The position numbers and the translations under genes were made by a program. Shown one piece after another: positions 19,202 through 28,654 of a DNA stretch of 64,000 nt. Position 1 is the first letter of the stretch. Each line of letters begins with the position of its first letter. The stretch comes from Neurospora tetraspora (lineage: Eukaryota > Ascomycota > Sordariomycetes > Sordariales > Sordariaceae): the NCBI RefSeq assembly GCF_033439725.1, contig NW_026944384.1, positions 6,572,001 to 6,636,000 of the forward strand, written 5' to 3'. Under the pieces are notes generated by a model, which saw only the letters and a list, made by a program, of their open reading frames with translations, was not told where the DNA came from and searched no databases.

Positions 19202-19786
19202 TTAGTTGTCGTTCAGAAGTTCAATGTGATTGTCGGTTATAGTTGAAACCCTTCCTGGGGCAGAGTGAAACTTGACGTCGATTATCGAAGGGTCGTCGAG
19301 AGTGAACTCAATGACCTCAGTCTGGCCGTTGGTGAAAACTTTGAATTTGGAGACATATTGGACCTTGGCGCGCTTTCCTTTCGGAATATCAACTTCGACG
19401 GCCTCGTCGTTATCCATGCGACGTCTCTTGCGGGATGCCTGCTTGCCATCGGCCTCGTCATTCTCCGTGCGATGCCTCTTGCGGGATGTATGCTTGCCAT
19501 CAAGCGCATCGACTGCCTCCCTCAATTTGTCGACATCAGACGGCAAGTCGTCCATGATATTGCGGAGCGACTTGACGAAGAACTCATGCAATAGTCTGCT
19601 GGGGTATCTCTTGGTACTAAAAGTACCCGCAGCCTCCGGCGAGAGCTCGTGGTATTTGACAGCGAAGACTTGGATGATTGCCTTCAGTGTCTGTTCCCAG
19701 CGTTCCAAGTAGAGACTGTCGCCCCTGGGACGAAGAAAGTATGCCATCAGCTCGGCCGCTTTCTTATCTGATATAGTCTTGGGCAT
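19202..19786 (-). CDS. Two-module NLS-linker family protein (194 aa)
   Basis: The start is MPKTISDKKAAEL at 19786. The N-terminal module has IIQVFAVKYHEL, LLHEFFVKSLRNIMDDLP and LREAVDALDGK, matching the 18527 member over about 65 residues; the usual WHxHF is LLHEFF here. The linker is a doubled 17-residue unit with SRKRHRTENDEA and SRKRRRMDNDEA, then KGKRAK, so it is strongly basic and likely a nuclear signal. The C-terminal module is shorter (FKVFTNGQTEVIEFTLDDPSIIDVKF is split by no intron) and lacks the GPA motif, having DDPS. The gene is the outermost copy of the array. Function unknown. Confidence 0.72.
   Translation of the reverse strand: MPKTISDKKAAELMAYFLRPRGDSLYLERWEQTLKAIIQVFAVKYHELSPEAAGTFSTKRYPSRLLHEFFVKSLRNIMDDLPSDVDKLREAVDALDGKHTSRKRHRTENDEADGKQASRKRRRMDNDEAVEVDIPKGKRAKVQYVSKFKVFTNGQTEVIEFTLDDPSIIDVKFHSAPGRVSTITDNHIELLNDN
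19399..19500 (-). repeat. In-frame 51-bp duplication of the NLS segment
   Basis: Two 51-bp copies (19399-19449 and 19450-19500) encode DGKxxSRKRxRxxNDEA twice. They differ at a few bases only. Confidence 0.85.
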
Positions 19787-20280
19787 CTCGATCGCGGGTT
19801 GATACCAGGAAGCGGGAGGCAGATGAAGACGCTGGGGTGGATAAAGCGAAAGAAAGTGTAGTAGTGGGATGGCGATAACCTTGTCAGCAATGGAAGCTTC
19901 TTTTTTTGCGATGGTAGAGGTAGGTTTTAAAAGTGGGAAGTAGTGGGCTATTTGCTGCATGTCTTGGGGTCTATGCGCCTTCCGCCGGTCGTAACAGCGC
20001 ATCCAACCGACATCTCCGACTTCGTCGCGCAAGAAACCTCTGCAATCAAGGACACCATGGAGATGCAGTAGGACATAACAGCTTAACCAACCATCATAAA
20101 GGAAATCTACGATGTTACATCTGCTCCACTGAATGCCAATCTATCAATAACACCGAGTGTCCAACATCTCCCTCGCGGTCCTCCCTTCCATGACCCACAC
20201 ACACTTCCGCCGGGGTGCAGTATTTGTGGTACATAACCCCACTATCAGCAAGGTTCCTTCAACAAAACAAAACAACTAGT
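19787..20280. other. Intergenic between the gene array and tRNA-Thr
   Basis: Promoter and leader of the 19786 gene plus unassigned DNA. No gene is visible. This marks the right edge of the accessory block. Confidence 0.4.
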
Positions 20281-20391
20281 GCCTGCTTAGCATAGTGGCT
20301 AATGCGTTGCACTTGTATAACTACCTGGTTCCTTCGGGGATTGGGTAACGACGACATGCAAAGATCACAGGTTCGATTCCTGTAGTAGGCA
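20281..20391 (+). tRNA. tRNA-Thr (anticodon UGU) with a 38-nt intron
   Basis: The exons are 20281-20317 and 20356-20391 (73 nt). The acceptor stem GCCTGCT pairs with AGTAGGC, the D stem GCAT with ATGC and the anticodon stem TTGCA with TGCAA. The joined anticodon loop is CTTGTAA, with anticodon TGT. The T arm is ACAGG-TTCGATT-CCTGT. The intron begins one base 3' of the anticodon, the usual place. A T-rich terminator follows. Confidence 0.93.
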
Positions 20392-20393
20392 TC

Positions 20394-20411
20394 TCTTTTT
20401 GCATTTTTTTT
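20394..20411 (+). terminator. Pol III T-tract terminator of tRNA-Thr
   Basis: CTTTTT and then a run of nine T follow within 20 bases of the tRNA 3' end, as RNA polymerase III requires. Confidence 0.75.
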
Positions 20412-20998
20412 TCTTTTCCTTTTTTTGGTTGGGCTGGAACTTTCAAGTTCTACGACTGCTTGGATGGTTTGGTGATTTTTTTTTTGGGTCTTTCAGTGGT
20501 GAAACTTCATTCGAGGGAGGGACCACCACTCCCGAGCGACGTCGATACTCACTCGTTTCATACATGTCCATTTCCAAAACAAAGTAGAACGCAAAGCCTG
20601 GCTCTGGCCACCGAGGCATTTTATGGCAGTCATGCAGCTGAGGAGGTTAAGGTACCTATTTCCCACCAAAGCCTTCGCGAGGACTTGTCATTATGAGCAA
20701 CTCGGCCTATGTAGGCTGTCTTTGTGCCAACAAACAATAGACCGTGCCATAATTAACTTAGTCCAAACAAAGGCCGGGCGGGAATTCCTCTCTTTGTGCA
20801 TGGCTCAAGTTGCAAGGCCATTGTTCACAGCCGGAGTCCGGGACAAGCCCCTTTGTGCACCCGAGTCTTCATAAACAGCCAGATACAACCATGATCAGAA
20901 CTGCTGTTTATTACCCCTCCCTTCAATTCATCTATTCACTTTCACTTTCACTTACCACCAACAACCCATAGACACTACCATCACATCAATCCTCCACC
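20412..20998. other. Promoter region of the kinase-like gene
   Basis: Ordinary composition. A CTTTCACTTTCACTTACC-type pyrimidine-rich leader with CACC just before the ATG at 20999 is typical of a fungal 5' UTR. Confidence 0.4.
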
Positions 20999-23128
20999 AT
21001 GCCGCGAATATCCTTCTCATCACCCATTGGTAGTGATGGGGACATCCACGAGGGCAACGTCCAATCCGACGACAGCGAATTCAACGAATCCATGGACGAG
21101 ATAATGCAGGACCAACAAGAATACTACCTCGAACCCGCCTCCCCCCAAGCAGCCGAGTACTTCCCCATGCTGCCGGAAGGCTTCAACCAGGGTGACCACG
21201 AATTCCAAGACCGGCCCGAAGACGACAACCCCGCCGTCAACGCCGAATTCCCCCACCACCACCTCACCTACACCTGCTACCCCATGCGTGCGCCCGACGC
21301 ACTCCGGCGGAACGTGCTCAACCCAACTAGCAACGCGTTCCTCCGCCCTGGGTCCAGTCAAGACTTCCCCGACGGTTTGCGTCTGATCTTCGTCAACTGG
21401 CTCAAGAAATACGACCTCAACGCCACAACCGGCGTCTCCGTCGGTCTATGGCGGACCGTCGGTCCCGACCCGCTACTGGTAGTCGTCAAACGCATCAAAG
21501 GCTGGAAAGGCCGGTGGCGTCCAGACGGGTACCAGCAGCGGATTCCGAATGCGGGAGAAGTACCGGGGGAGATTGCATACAACAATCTTCCCGATCCGAC
21601 GGGTCGCACGCTCAAGTTTAGCTTCTTGTACCATCCGCACCTGACTTGCTTGCCGCAGACGCACGCGTTCCAGTTGAACAACTGGCCGGAGGAGAACGTG
21701 ACGCACTTTGGCAAGTTTTATAATGGCGGACAGGTGGAGGACCTGATTGAGAGGTATAAGAAGCAGGGCAAGCCGATTCCGGAGGCGATGATTTGGCATG
21801 TTATTGCGCAGGTGGGGAGGGCGTACAAGTTTGTTCATACGGGACGGACGATGCCGGATAAGACGCAGGAGAGAGGCTGGGTGAGGGGACCGCCGCGCCG
21901 GGGGAGGGAGGAGCAGGAGTGGAAGGCGAGGGAGGAGGAAAGAGCTGCGGATTGGGTGCCCACGGCCCATTGTGATGGGCATTCGGCGAATATTTGGCTG
22001 CATTTTGTGACGCAGTATGAGAGGGAGCATGATCGGGAGAACTGTCTCGAGCACTTTGACGATTATTTTCCGCAGGTCATTCTGGGTGACTTTGGGCTGG
22101 CGGTGGATCGGGAGAGTAATAATAGCTTTTGTTTGATGGCTGAGGAGTGTCCTGATTTGCCGGATAGGGAAAGCTGGAAGGATAAGGCCGAGTTTGGCCT
22201 GACGCTGCATCATATGCTCCTGGCCGGCCGCCGGGATCTGCTTCGGTTCACGATGCAGGCAATTCCCGAGGACTGGGCGGAGAAATGGGCTGAGTGGCTG
22301 GATGCTAACTACTCGAAGACGCTGATTGATGTGGTCAAGCGGTTCAGTCACGTGGCGCACTTGTGCGACCAAAACCGACTGGTAGGGATTGTTTCTTTCG
22401 CGAGGCTGATGGAGAGGGATTACCAAAGGTGGAAAGACGGGTTTCCTCTCCTTCTGGGGCCTTGTAATGAATGGTTCCACCACACGATGATCGATCTGGC
22501 GGATAAAGAGGTGGACGAGCGGCGCAGGTTCCGGGATGGCGTCGAGAGCGTGAGGTGGGCGACGGGGCAGCGCATGAGCACGATGCCGTATCAGGTCCCG
22601 AATAGGACCAAGTATAGCAGAAAGATAACGCGTCCCAACGCCGAAAGACCTGAGGATCGACAGGTCGCTGTTCCGCTGGACGGTAGAGAGACACTGCGCA
22701 GCAAAGCAAGGACCATCTACACCCGCAAGCTCCGGCGGCCTGTTACCGGGGCCTTCTTCCGTCACCCGCCAGAGCCGGCTCACCGTGTTGACAAGGACAA
22801 GCTCTGGGTGAGCAAGACCTATCGGTTGGAAAGGATCCGGTACCGCAAACCCCGAGACATCAAAGTCGAATCCGATCTCAAGGGAGACCTCAGGCGCGAA
22901 CAGACACCGTTTACCCCGCCGCCGAGTCCTGGTGAGGTGGAGGGGATAGAGAGGACAATGTTTGGACCGCCGGGGCCGTGGAATTCTTGGGTGCTGCAGT
23001 GGGACAGGGAGGGACGAGGGGATGGAGATGAAAGTCCCACGCTGAAGGATTGGAGCCGCTTTGGAGTGAACCAGAACGGGGGATCATCAGTGTCGGATGA
23101 GGGCTTGGTTAACATTCCACTTTGGTAG
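20999..23128 (+). CDS. Divergent protein-kinase-like protein (709 aa)
   Basis: A single-exon gene starting MPRISFSSP after CACC. The N-terminal 120 residues are acidic and disordered. The kinase fold is indicated by LLVVVKRI (candidate ATP-binding Lys), then NGGQVEDLIERY and IPEAMIWHVIAQVGRAYKFVHTG, typical of helices D and E. HCDGHSANIWLHF near residue 323 is the catalytic loop, with Asp and Asn kept but the usual HRDLK Arg and Lys changed. VILGDFGLAV near residue 360 is the DFG motif. A charged insert (GRGEEQEW region) sits between helix E and the catalytic loop. The C-terminal 200 residues are basic and low-complexity. It may be a weak or atypical kinase; the substrate is unknown. No cytoplasmic or membrane signal is seen. 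Confidence 0.75.
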   Translation: MPRISFSSPIGSDGDIHEGNVQSDDSEFNESMDEIMQDQQEYYLEPASPQAAEYFPMLPEGFNQGDHEFQDRPEDDNPAVNAEFPHHHLTYTCYPMRAPDALRRNVLNPTSNAFLRPGSSQDFPDGLRLIFVNWLKKYDLNATTGVSVGLWRTVGPDPLLVVVKRIKGWKGRWRPDGYQQRIPNAGEVPGEIAYNNLPDPTGRTLKFSFLYHPHLTCLPQTHAFQLNNWPEENVTHFGKFYNGGQVEDLIERYKKQGKPIPEAMIWHVIAQVGRAYKFVHTGRTMPDKTQERGWVRGPPRRGREEQEWKAREEERAADWVPTAHCDGHSANIWLHFVTQYEREHDRENCLEHFDDYFPQVILGDFGLAVDRESNNSFCLMAEECPDLPDRESWKDKAEFGLTLHHMLLAGRRDLLRFTMQAIPEDWAEKWAEWLDANYSKTLIDVVKRFSHVAHLCDQNRLVGIVSFARLMERDYQRWKDGFPLLLGPCNEWFHHTMIDLADKEVDERRRFRDGVESVRWATGQRMSTMPYQVPNRTKYSRKITRPNAERPEDRQVAVPLDGRETLRSKARTIYTRKLRRPVTGAFFRHPPEPAHRVDKDKLWVSKTYRLERIRYRKPRDIKVESDLKGDLRREQTPFTPPPSPGEVEGIERTMFGPPGPWNSWVLQWDREGRGDGDESPTLKDWSRFGVNQNGGSSVSDEGLVNIPLW

Positions 23129-23685
23129 TATCATTAATCCATTTTCAAGAAATGAGCGTATGAGCCAGAGAGGCCATACGGTTGAGAGGTATCGGTGGAT
23201 GCATGGAGGCTGTTGGTAGAGGCTGCTCAAGCCTGAACATGTTCGTACTTGATAGATGCGCTGAGAGAAAGGAACTTGTCCATAACAGGTCGTGTTGTAA
23301 TGAGAACCTAGAAAGTCGATAATTAGAGTGTGTCGTTAAGAAAGGGTTGATTTGGTGCCACGGCGATCAGCGGGTTGTAAGATGAAAGAGTTGACGTTGA
23401 AAGAAGCTTTGTATGGTAAAGTGGTGAATCGTTTGGGGACAACACTTGAGAGAATGAACGTGCACTGCCTGCCGCGCCCTGTTCAGGCTTGGCAGTTATC
23501 ATGTGACTCTACACGTGTGGCTACTTCGACATTCATGACGCTCGGACCACGCAATCATTGGAAGCTGGGGAAGCTCCACAGTTTGGACATGGACGTCGAG
23601 ACGAAAGCGACAACATCCTGGACTCAGTTTACAAAGACCACCACCATTCCCACGAGACGGTCGCCCCTCCAATTGCTGATCCAAG
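23129..23685. other. Intergenic, no gene seen
   Basis: The 3' region of the kinase-like gene and the promoter of the complex I subunit gene. Short frames here overlap the first exon of the latter out of frame. Confidence 0.4.
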
Positions 23686-24117
23686 ATGGCGTCCGATTCT
23701 TCAATCACCACTGCTAGGCGTAATGCTCCCACCCGATACCATCCCCGAACCCAAGAAGAATGCGCTTGCTAACGGAGGGGTTGCGCTTTGCGACTTGGAA
23801 ACGAAACAGAGGCCACTCGCGAAGAGATGCGCGATGCCAAACTTCCCCTGGCTTACCGCGACAGCTGTGCCCACCTTCTTATTCCGCTAAACCGGTGTCG
23901 CTACGATACCTACTACCTCCCGTGGAAGTGCGAGGTACGACGGCTGTTGCCTTTGCCAAAATACATCGAGCGGAACACACACAAGCGAACGACGAACTGA
24001 CAACACCCGCAGGACGAGCGACACACATACGAAAAGTGCCAGTACGTCGAGTTCAAGAAGCGCGTCGCCAAGATGGACGAGTTGAGGGCGGCCAAGGGTG
24101 GAGCGCGGAGCAACTGA
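23686..24117 (+). CDS. NADH:ubiquinone oxidoreductase (complex I) B18 subunit, NDUFB7 type (87 aa)
   Basis: Three exons: 23686-23719, 23810-23934 and 24013-24117. The joined product starts MASDSSITTARQATREEM and ends AAKGGARSN. It carries a twin CX9C (CHCH) motif, first in CAHLLIPLNRC and again in CEDERHTYEKC, followed by the family signature KRVAKMDELRAAKGG. The length matches fungal B18. This accessory subunit sits on the intermembrane-space face of the complex I membrane arm and is imported and oxidised by the Mia40 route. Intron 2 (GTACGA..CTGACAACACCCGCAG) is clear. Intron 1 (GTAATG..AAACAG, GCTAAC branch) was chosen because it is the only one found that restores the frame and the RQATRE start. 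Call strong; first exon less so. Confidence 0.9.
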
Positions 24118-25169
24118 GTTCGATAAACATCGGGAAACGGTACGAGCACGAGCGAGAGCACGGAACACAGGACGCAAGACGGACACACAGCACAGCGCGA
24201 GGAAAACAGGATCGCGAGTCCACACCCCGCCCTGTACATATCTTAGAGACGGGCGATAATGAGACGGTTATGGAACAATGAGCACTGGAGGCATGTTCCT
24301 CGGGTCTACTACAAGTTCGCAAGTCCATGACCACATCCATGCAACAGGGCCCTCCAACTCCACCAGCTCGAGTCATGACTGTGGATTGCAGGGCTGTAGG
24401 GCTGAAGTCAGTGCGCACTTTCACGAACTGGAACAGCTGACTGGAACAAAAGATCAATTGCGAGTGGTGGTGCAAGAAAAGGATTGCCTGGGTGTCAATG
24501 GGTATTCGTAATGGCCGGGGATTTTGGAACGAAAAACGTTGACCGGAGCAGTAACCACAGATTGTTTGACGAGTCGCCGATACTGTACAGTCCCAGCACC
24601 GACACCGGAGCGGATGGAGATCCAAGGTTCAAGACAACACCAAGATCAACCATCTCCGACAACATGCGCATCCCGTTTCTGGCCAATGGATTACCGGGTA
24701 ATGTAATTCCAGACCTCCTCTCACCCTTACAGTCCTTATCTGATCACTTTCTCCTCCTTAGGGTCCTGTGTCATACAGCATCGAAAAGGGACAAAGAGCT
24801 TGTACCCGAGATGTCATACACCCATTTCAAAAGAGCGATAACAGCGCTGATAGCTTCAAGAGTGGCAAAAGCTTGTCATGAAGGCTTGGAGCGCAGCCAT
24901 GCCCTTATCAATTCCGAGTCTTTTCGGAAAACCACCATCGCCGCTCAGATCTACCGGAGATGTACATCTCTCAGCGAGTGCTATCCTTCAGAACTGTCAG
25001 AACCACCGGCGTGGGGTGCTATACCGTGCTATCTAGATCTTCGGTTGCAGCATCACAAGTACCGTACAGTATAGCCGGCGGCGAACAAGCTTTTGGTAGT
25101 GCCAATGGGTGTCGTTCCAAGGTCGCGGCGATAGCGACAGGCGGCTCCTATCAACAGCCATGCATGTGG

Positions 25170-25193
25170 TTATCTCGATCCCCCTTCCGCGGA
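25170..25193 (+). promoter_or_regulatory. Adjacent NIT2-like (GATA) and NIT4-like sites
   Basis: TTATCT (AGATAA on the other strand) at 25170-25175 is followed ten bases later by the palindrome TCCGCGGA at 25186-25193. In Neurospora, NIT4 binds TCCGCGGA and NIT2 binds GATA sites; together they switch on nitrate genes. The pair lies about 760 bases before the nitrate porter start. Confidence 0.5.
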
Positions 25194-25741
25194 GAAAGAG
25201 GTTGTGGACGGGAGTCACTGTCCATACCCATACATAACCCTGGGCCTCTGTCAGCACCCTCACATAACCCTGGCTGCGAGCCTGGCCCCTTATCGCTGGG
25301 CCTTGGCAAATCTCTCAGCCATGATGGAACTCCCGAAGAAGTCGATGGGATGCATGAGATGCGACCGATAAGGAAAAGTCTGGGCCGTCAAGCCACAAGC
25401 GTGGGATGACTGGCATCAACGGAGATGTTCAATTCACACATTCAATATTGTCTTCAACTTGGAGATGATGGACTTGGATGATGTCGACGACGTCAAACAT
25501 AAAAGAGAATGAATGCCTTTGACGATGTCGGAAGAATGGACTGGATCAGTAGACTCACGCTGTACTACATCGCGGTATCGGATCAGGCTTTACAACAAGA
25601 GCTTGTCAGCCCCCGCGCCCAGCAACAGTTCTCGTTCAGCTGACTTCAAGCTGTTTGAGTTTCTCGAAGTGAAGAGTGAAGCTCAACCCGAGAGATTCCA
25701 GATCACCACTTCCTGTTCTTGCTGCTCAGGCACTCCTACCC

Positions 25742-25769
25742 CTTATCAGCCGCCCTACTGCGCTTATCA
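25742..25769 (+). promoter_or_regulatory. Two GATA (NIT2/AreA-type) sites
   Basis: CTTATCA occurs at 25742-25748 and again at 25763-25769 (TGATAAG on the other strand). The spacing is 21 bases, about two helix turns, and they lie about 200 bases before the nitrate porter start. Paired GATA sites are typical of nitrogen-regulated fungal promoters. Confidence 0.5.
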
Positions 25770-25951
25770 CTTACACCGTCATCGCCCGGGTCACCGGAAG
25801 TCGCCACCTAGGGTACCAGCCGAACGTCGCCCATCACCTACGGCAATAGGGCTGCTTACACCCGTTTCTGACGCTTCCTATTGGCTGTCATCTTCATCAC
25901 CATCCTACAATTCTACCTTACCATCACCACCTACATCCTATTATCCTCACC

Positions 25952-27744
25952 ATGGTCCTCGGTTTCCAGTTCTCATTCCAACCACCACCCCTCAACCCTC
26001 TCACCAAGAAGGCTCAACGTATCCCAGTCTTCAACCCTATCGACCGCCATGGCCGCGTCTTCTTCTTTTCGTGGATGGGGTTCATGGTAGCCTTTTGGGC
26101 CTGGTATACTTTTCCTCCTTTGGTATGTCTTCCCTTTCTTCTCCAACTAAGTCTCCCCCTGTCTTGACGCCTTTCACTCTTCCCGTTCTTTCACCCCCAG
26201 ATTATCATCACTCATCACTTACACTAACACCATCACTACAGCTCACCCACACAATCAAACACTCCCTCCACCTCACCCCAACCCAAATCTCCAACTCAAA
26301 CATCCTCTCCCTCGTCGCCACCCTTTTAGTCCGCCTCATCTCCGGCTGGGCCTGCGACCGCTACGGTCCCCGCCTCGTCTTCGCCTCCATCTTACTTTTA
26401 GGCAGCATCCCCATCGGCCTAGCCCCGCTCATCACCAACGTAACGGGGCTCTACATAATCCGCTTCTTCATCGGCATCCTGGGAGGCTCCTTCGTCCCCT
26501 GCCAGGTGTGGTGCACAGCTTGGTTCGATAAGAATGTAGTCGGCACGGCGAATGCGGTAGCGGGAGGATGGGGAAATGCAGGTGGCGGGGTGACGTATTT
26601 TGTTATGCCGGCTGTTTTTGATAGTCTTGTGGGGAGGTGGGGGATGAGTGAGGGGAAGGCGTGGAGGGTGACTTTTGTTGTGCCGCTTGTGTGTTTGTTG
26701 GTGTGTGGATTGGGACTGATGTTGTTGTGTGAGGATACGCCGGGGGGGAGGTGGAGGGAGAGGGATCGGGGTTTGAACCTGGGGGCCGCCGAGGGGAGGG
26801 CAGAGGGGGATGAGGAGACGGTTATTGAAGGTGTTGATCCCAAGTCCGCATCCGGTGCAGAGACTCCCACGGCAACGGCAACGGCAACGGCGACGATGGA
26901 CGAAGAAGAAAAGGGATCTGCTAAGACCATGTCTGATACCGAATCCACTACCCGTACCCGTCCGGACGTTGAGAGGGGGGAGGTCGTCGTACCTGCCTCT
27001 ACCCAAAACCTCGAAGGCACAACCACCCCAGCCCTCACAATCCTCCTCTCCCCCCAAACCATCTTCCACATCCTCACCTACTTCTGCTCCTTCGGCTCCG
27101 AACTAGCCATCAACTCCGTTCTCTCCTCTTACTTCCTCTCCATCTCCCCTTCCTCCCTCACCCAAACTTCCGCATCCAACTATGCCGCAATCTTTGGCTT
27201 TCTCAACTTTTTCACCCGTCCTCTCGGCGGTCTCGTTTCGGACTTGCTTTACAAATCCTTTGGCGGGGCATCTTCCACCTCTTCTACCACCTCCCCTTCC
27301 CCCTCTCCTCCAAAAGCAAAACCGTTATGGGCCCGCAAACTCCTAATCTCCCTCTCCACCCTCCTCTCCGGCACTTTCCTGCTCCTCCTCGGCCTTTTGG
27401 CTCCCACCTCACTAGGCACCGTCATCGGCCTAGTGATTCTGGCCGCCATCTTCATCGAAGCAGGCAACGGCGCCAATTTTGGTCTGATCCCCTTCGTTTG
27501 GCCGGAACGAAACGGGGTGGTGAGTGGGGTGACGGGGGCGGGGGGGAATTTGGGTGGGGTGCTGTTTGCGTTGGTTTTTAGGTTTGTGGGGGGACACGGA
27601 GGGAAGGGCGGGTATGAGAAGGCGATTTGGATTTTGGGGGTGGTTAATTTGGTGGTGGGGGTTGGGGGGTTGGGGGTTAGGCCGGTGCCGGGGATGGGGA
27701 GCATAAGGAGGGAAGGGGGGAGGAGGAGGAGGTGGTTGTGGTGA
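25952..27744 (+). CDS. nit-10: Nitrate/nitrite porter, NNP family of the MFS (557 aa)
   Basis: Exons are 25952-26122 and 26242-27744, split by a 119-nt intron (GTATGT..ACTACAG) that joins YTFPPL to LTHTIK in frame. The start [16 protein letters not shown] matches the way family members begin. About 12 membrane segments are expected. Two nitrate signatures are visible, [16 protein letters not shown] and [16 protein letters not shown], which line the substrate path in NNP transporters. [16 protein letters not shown] is also diagnostic. A large hydrophilic loop of about 100 residues separates helices 6 and 7, as in other fungal NRT2/NrtA/NIT-10 proteins, and here contains an Ala-Thr run. The role is proton-driven uptake of nitrate at the plasma membrane. 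NIT2/NIT4-type sites lie upstream. Confidence 0.9.
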
Positions 27745-28654
27745 TGGACTGGTGTTGAGAGTGGAAGATGGAAAAGGTTGGAAGGAACGAGGGTGATGAT
27801 GATTCATGACTGATGATACCTTTGGCGTTGTGTTTTGGTGGTGTTTTGGCTTTTGGTGAGGCGAAAAGTTAGTTGCAAGGTGTTGTTCAACCGACGCCAT
27901 GGCTTTCTTTGGATAGAGGTACTCAAGCACCAAAGCTGTGCAATGACAGAAGCGAGCTTTAGCAAATCGAGCGTGCCATGAAGCAGCGGATGGTTGACGA
28001 TGACAAGCCTTGACCAAGCACTGTAACGCTTTAGCCTCATGTCTTCCGTCTTTCTTCCATGCCTGACCCGTGCGACCACCAGGCATCGGCTTCGAGTGGT
28101 AGTGTGGTGATGGGGTTGTAAGCAGCATTGCCGATTTGCAAATAAGCAGCCAGAATATTCCCGACTACCTCTGGAACGACACACTCTATTCTCTTTTCAT
28201 CGGGGCCGAGATAGAAGTTCTTTGTCTGCCCTTGGTTACCACCGGATATGTATATCGTAAAGCCACCGTGCCGCTCTCAAAACAATGAGGTTGTCTAGGG
28301 CGTATGTCCCACCGTCAATGAACAACACAAGCTCACCCGTTTCTGATGCCGGGACCGCTGAGGAAGGCCTTTGTCGACGCATTCCTACCTACCGAGTTCA
28401 TCATCTTCCCGTCCCGTCCGCCCAGCTATGTCAGTCATTGTGAACACTGAACAGATCCATCATCCAGAGTTCAAAATGGATCAAGGAGATCACTCAAACG
28501 ACGAAAAGAGACATATAAGTACTCACCTCACCACACAACCATCCAACCCATTCCTCTTGTTTCTCCAGTCCACCAGAATCATCATCGCCAACCACTAACA
28601 CCAGCTCCATCTTATAAATCCAACGCCAACACTCATCACACCCTCCTGCCCAAC
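27745..28654. other. Intergenic, no gene seen
   Basis: This contains the porter 3' region and the upstream region of the J-domain gene. Several antisense frames run through the biased codons of the porter end and are not convincing. Confidence 0.4.

Larger units (their letters stand above)
24118..25951. other. Long intergenic region, promoter of the nitrate porter
   Basis: About 1.8 kb with only scattered frames that look like chance. Its right part holds several GATA-type and one NIT4-type sequence, listed separately. A short near-duplication, CACATAACCCTGG-like, occurs around 25232-25272. Confidence 0.4.

Noticed and set aside
4265-19786. Identification of the small protein family with nucleoplasmin-like or known spore-killer proteins
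   Set aside because: I looked for matching motifs and found none that hold; naming such a function would be unsupported.
21473-22783. Minus-strand frame of 436 codons
   Set aside because: Lies fully inside the kinase-like gene on the opposite strand and has no motifs.
24053-24625. Minus-strand frame of 190 codons over the B18 exon 3
   Set aside because: Antisense to a conserved gene; Cys-rich composition is a by-product.
24484-25074. Plus-strand frame of 196 codons before the nitrate porter
   Set aside because: No start context, codon bias or recognisable motif; likely chance in intergenic DNA.
25230-25275. ACATAACCCTGG repeats and the ACCCTTACCCTAA string near 11430 as telomere-like sequence
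   Set aside because: They are too short and irregular to be interstitial TTAGGG arrays.
25513-25951. Extended N-terminus of the nitrate porter from 25513
   Set aside because: This frame is upstream DNA that happens to share the frame of exon 2; the aligned start lies at 25952 and needs the intron.
26419-27077. Minus-strand Pro/His-rich frames over the nitrate porter
   Set aside because: Antisense shadows of the charged loop of the porter.
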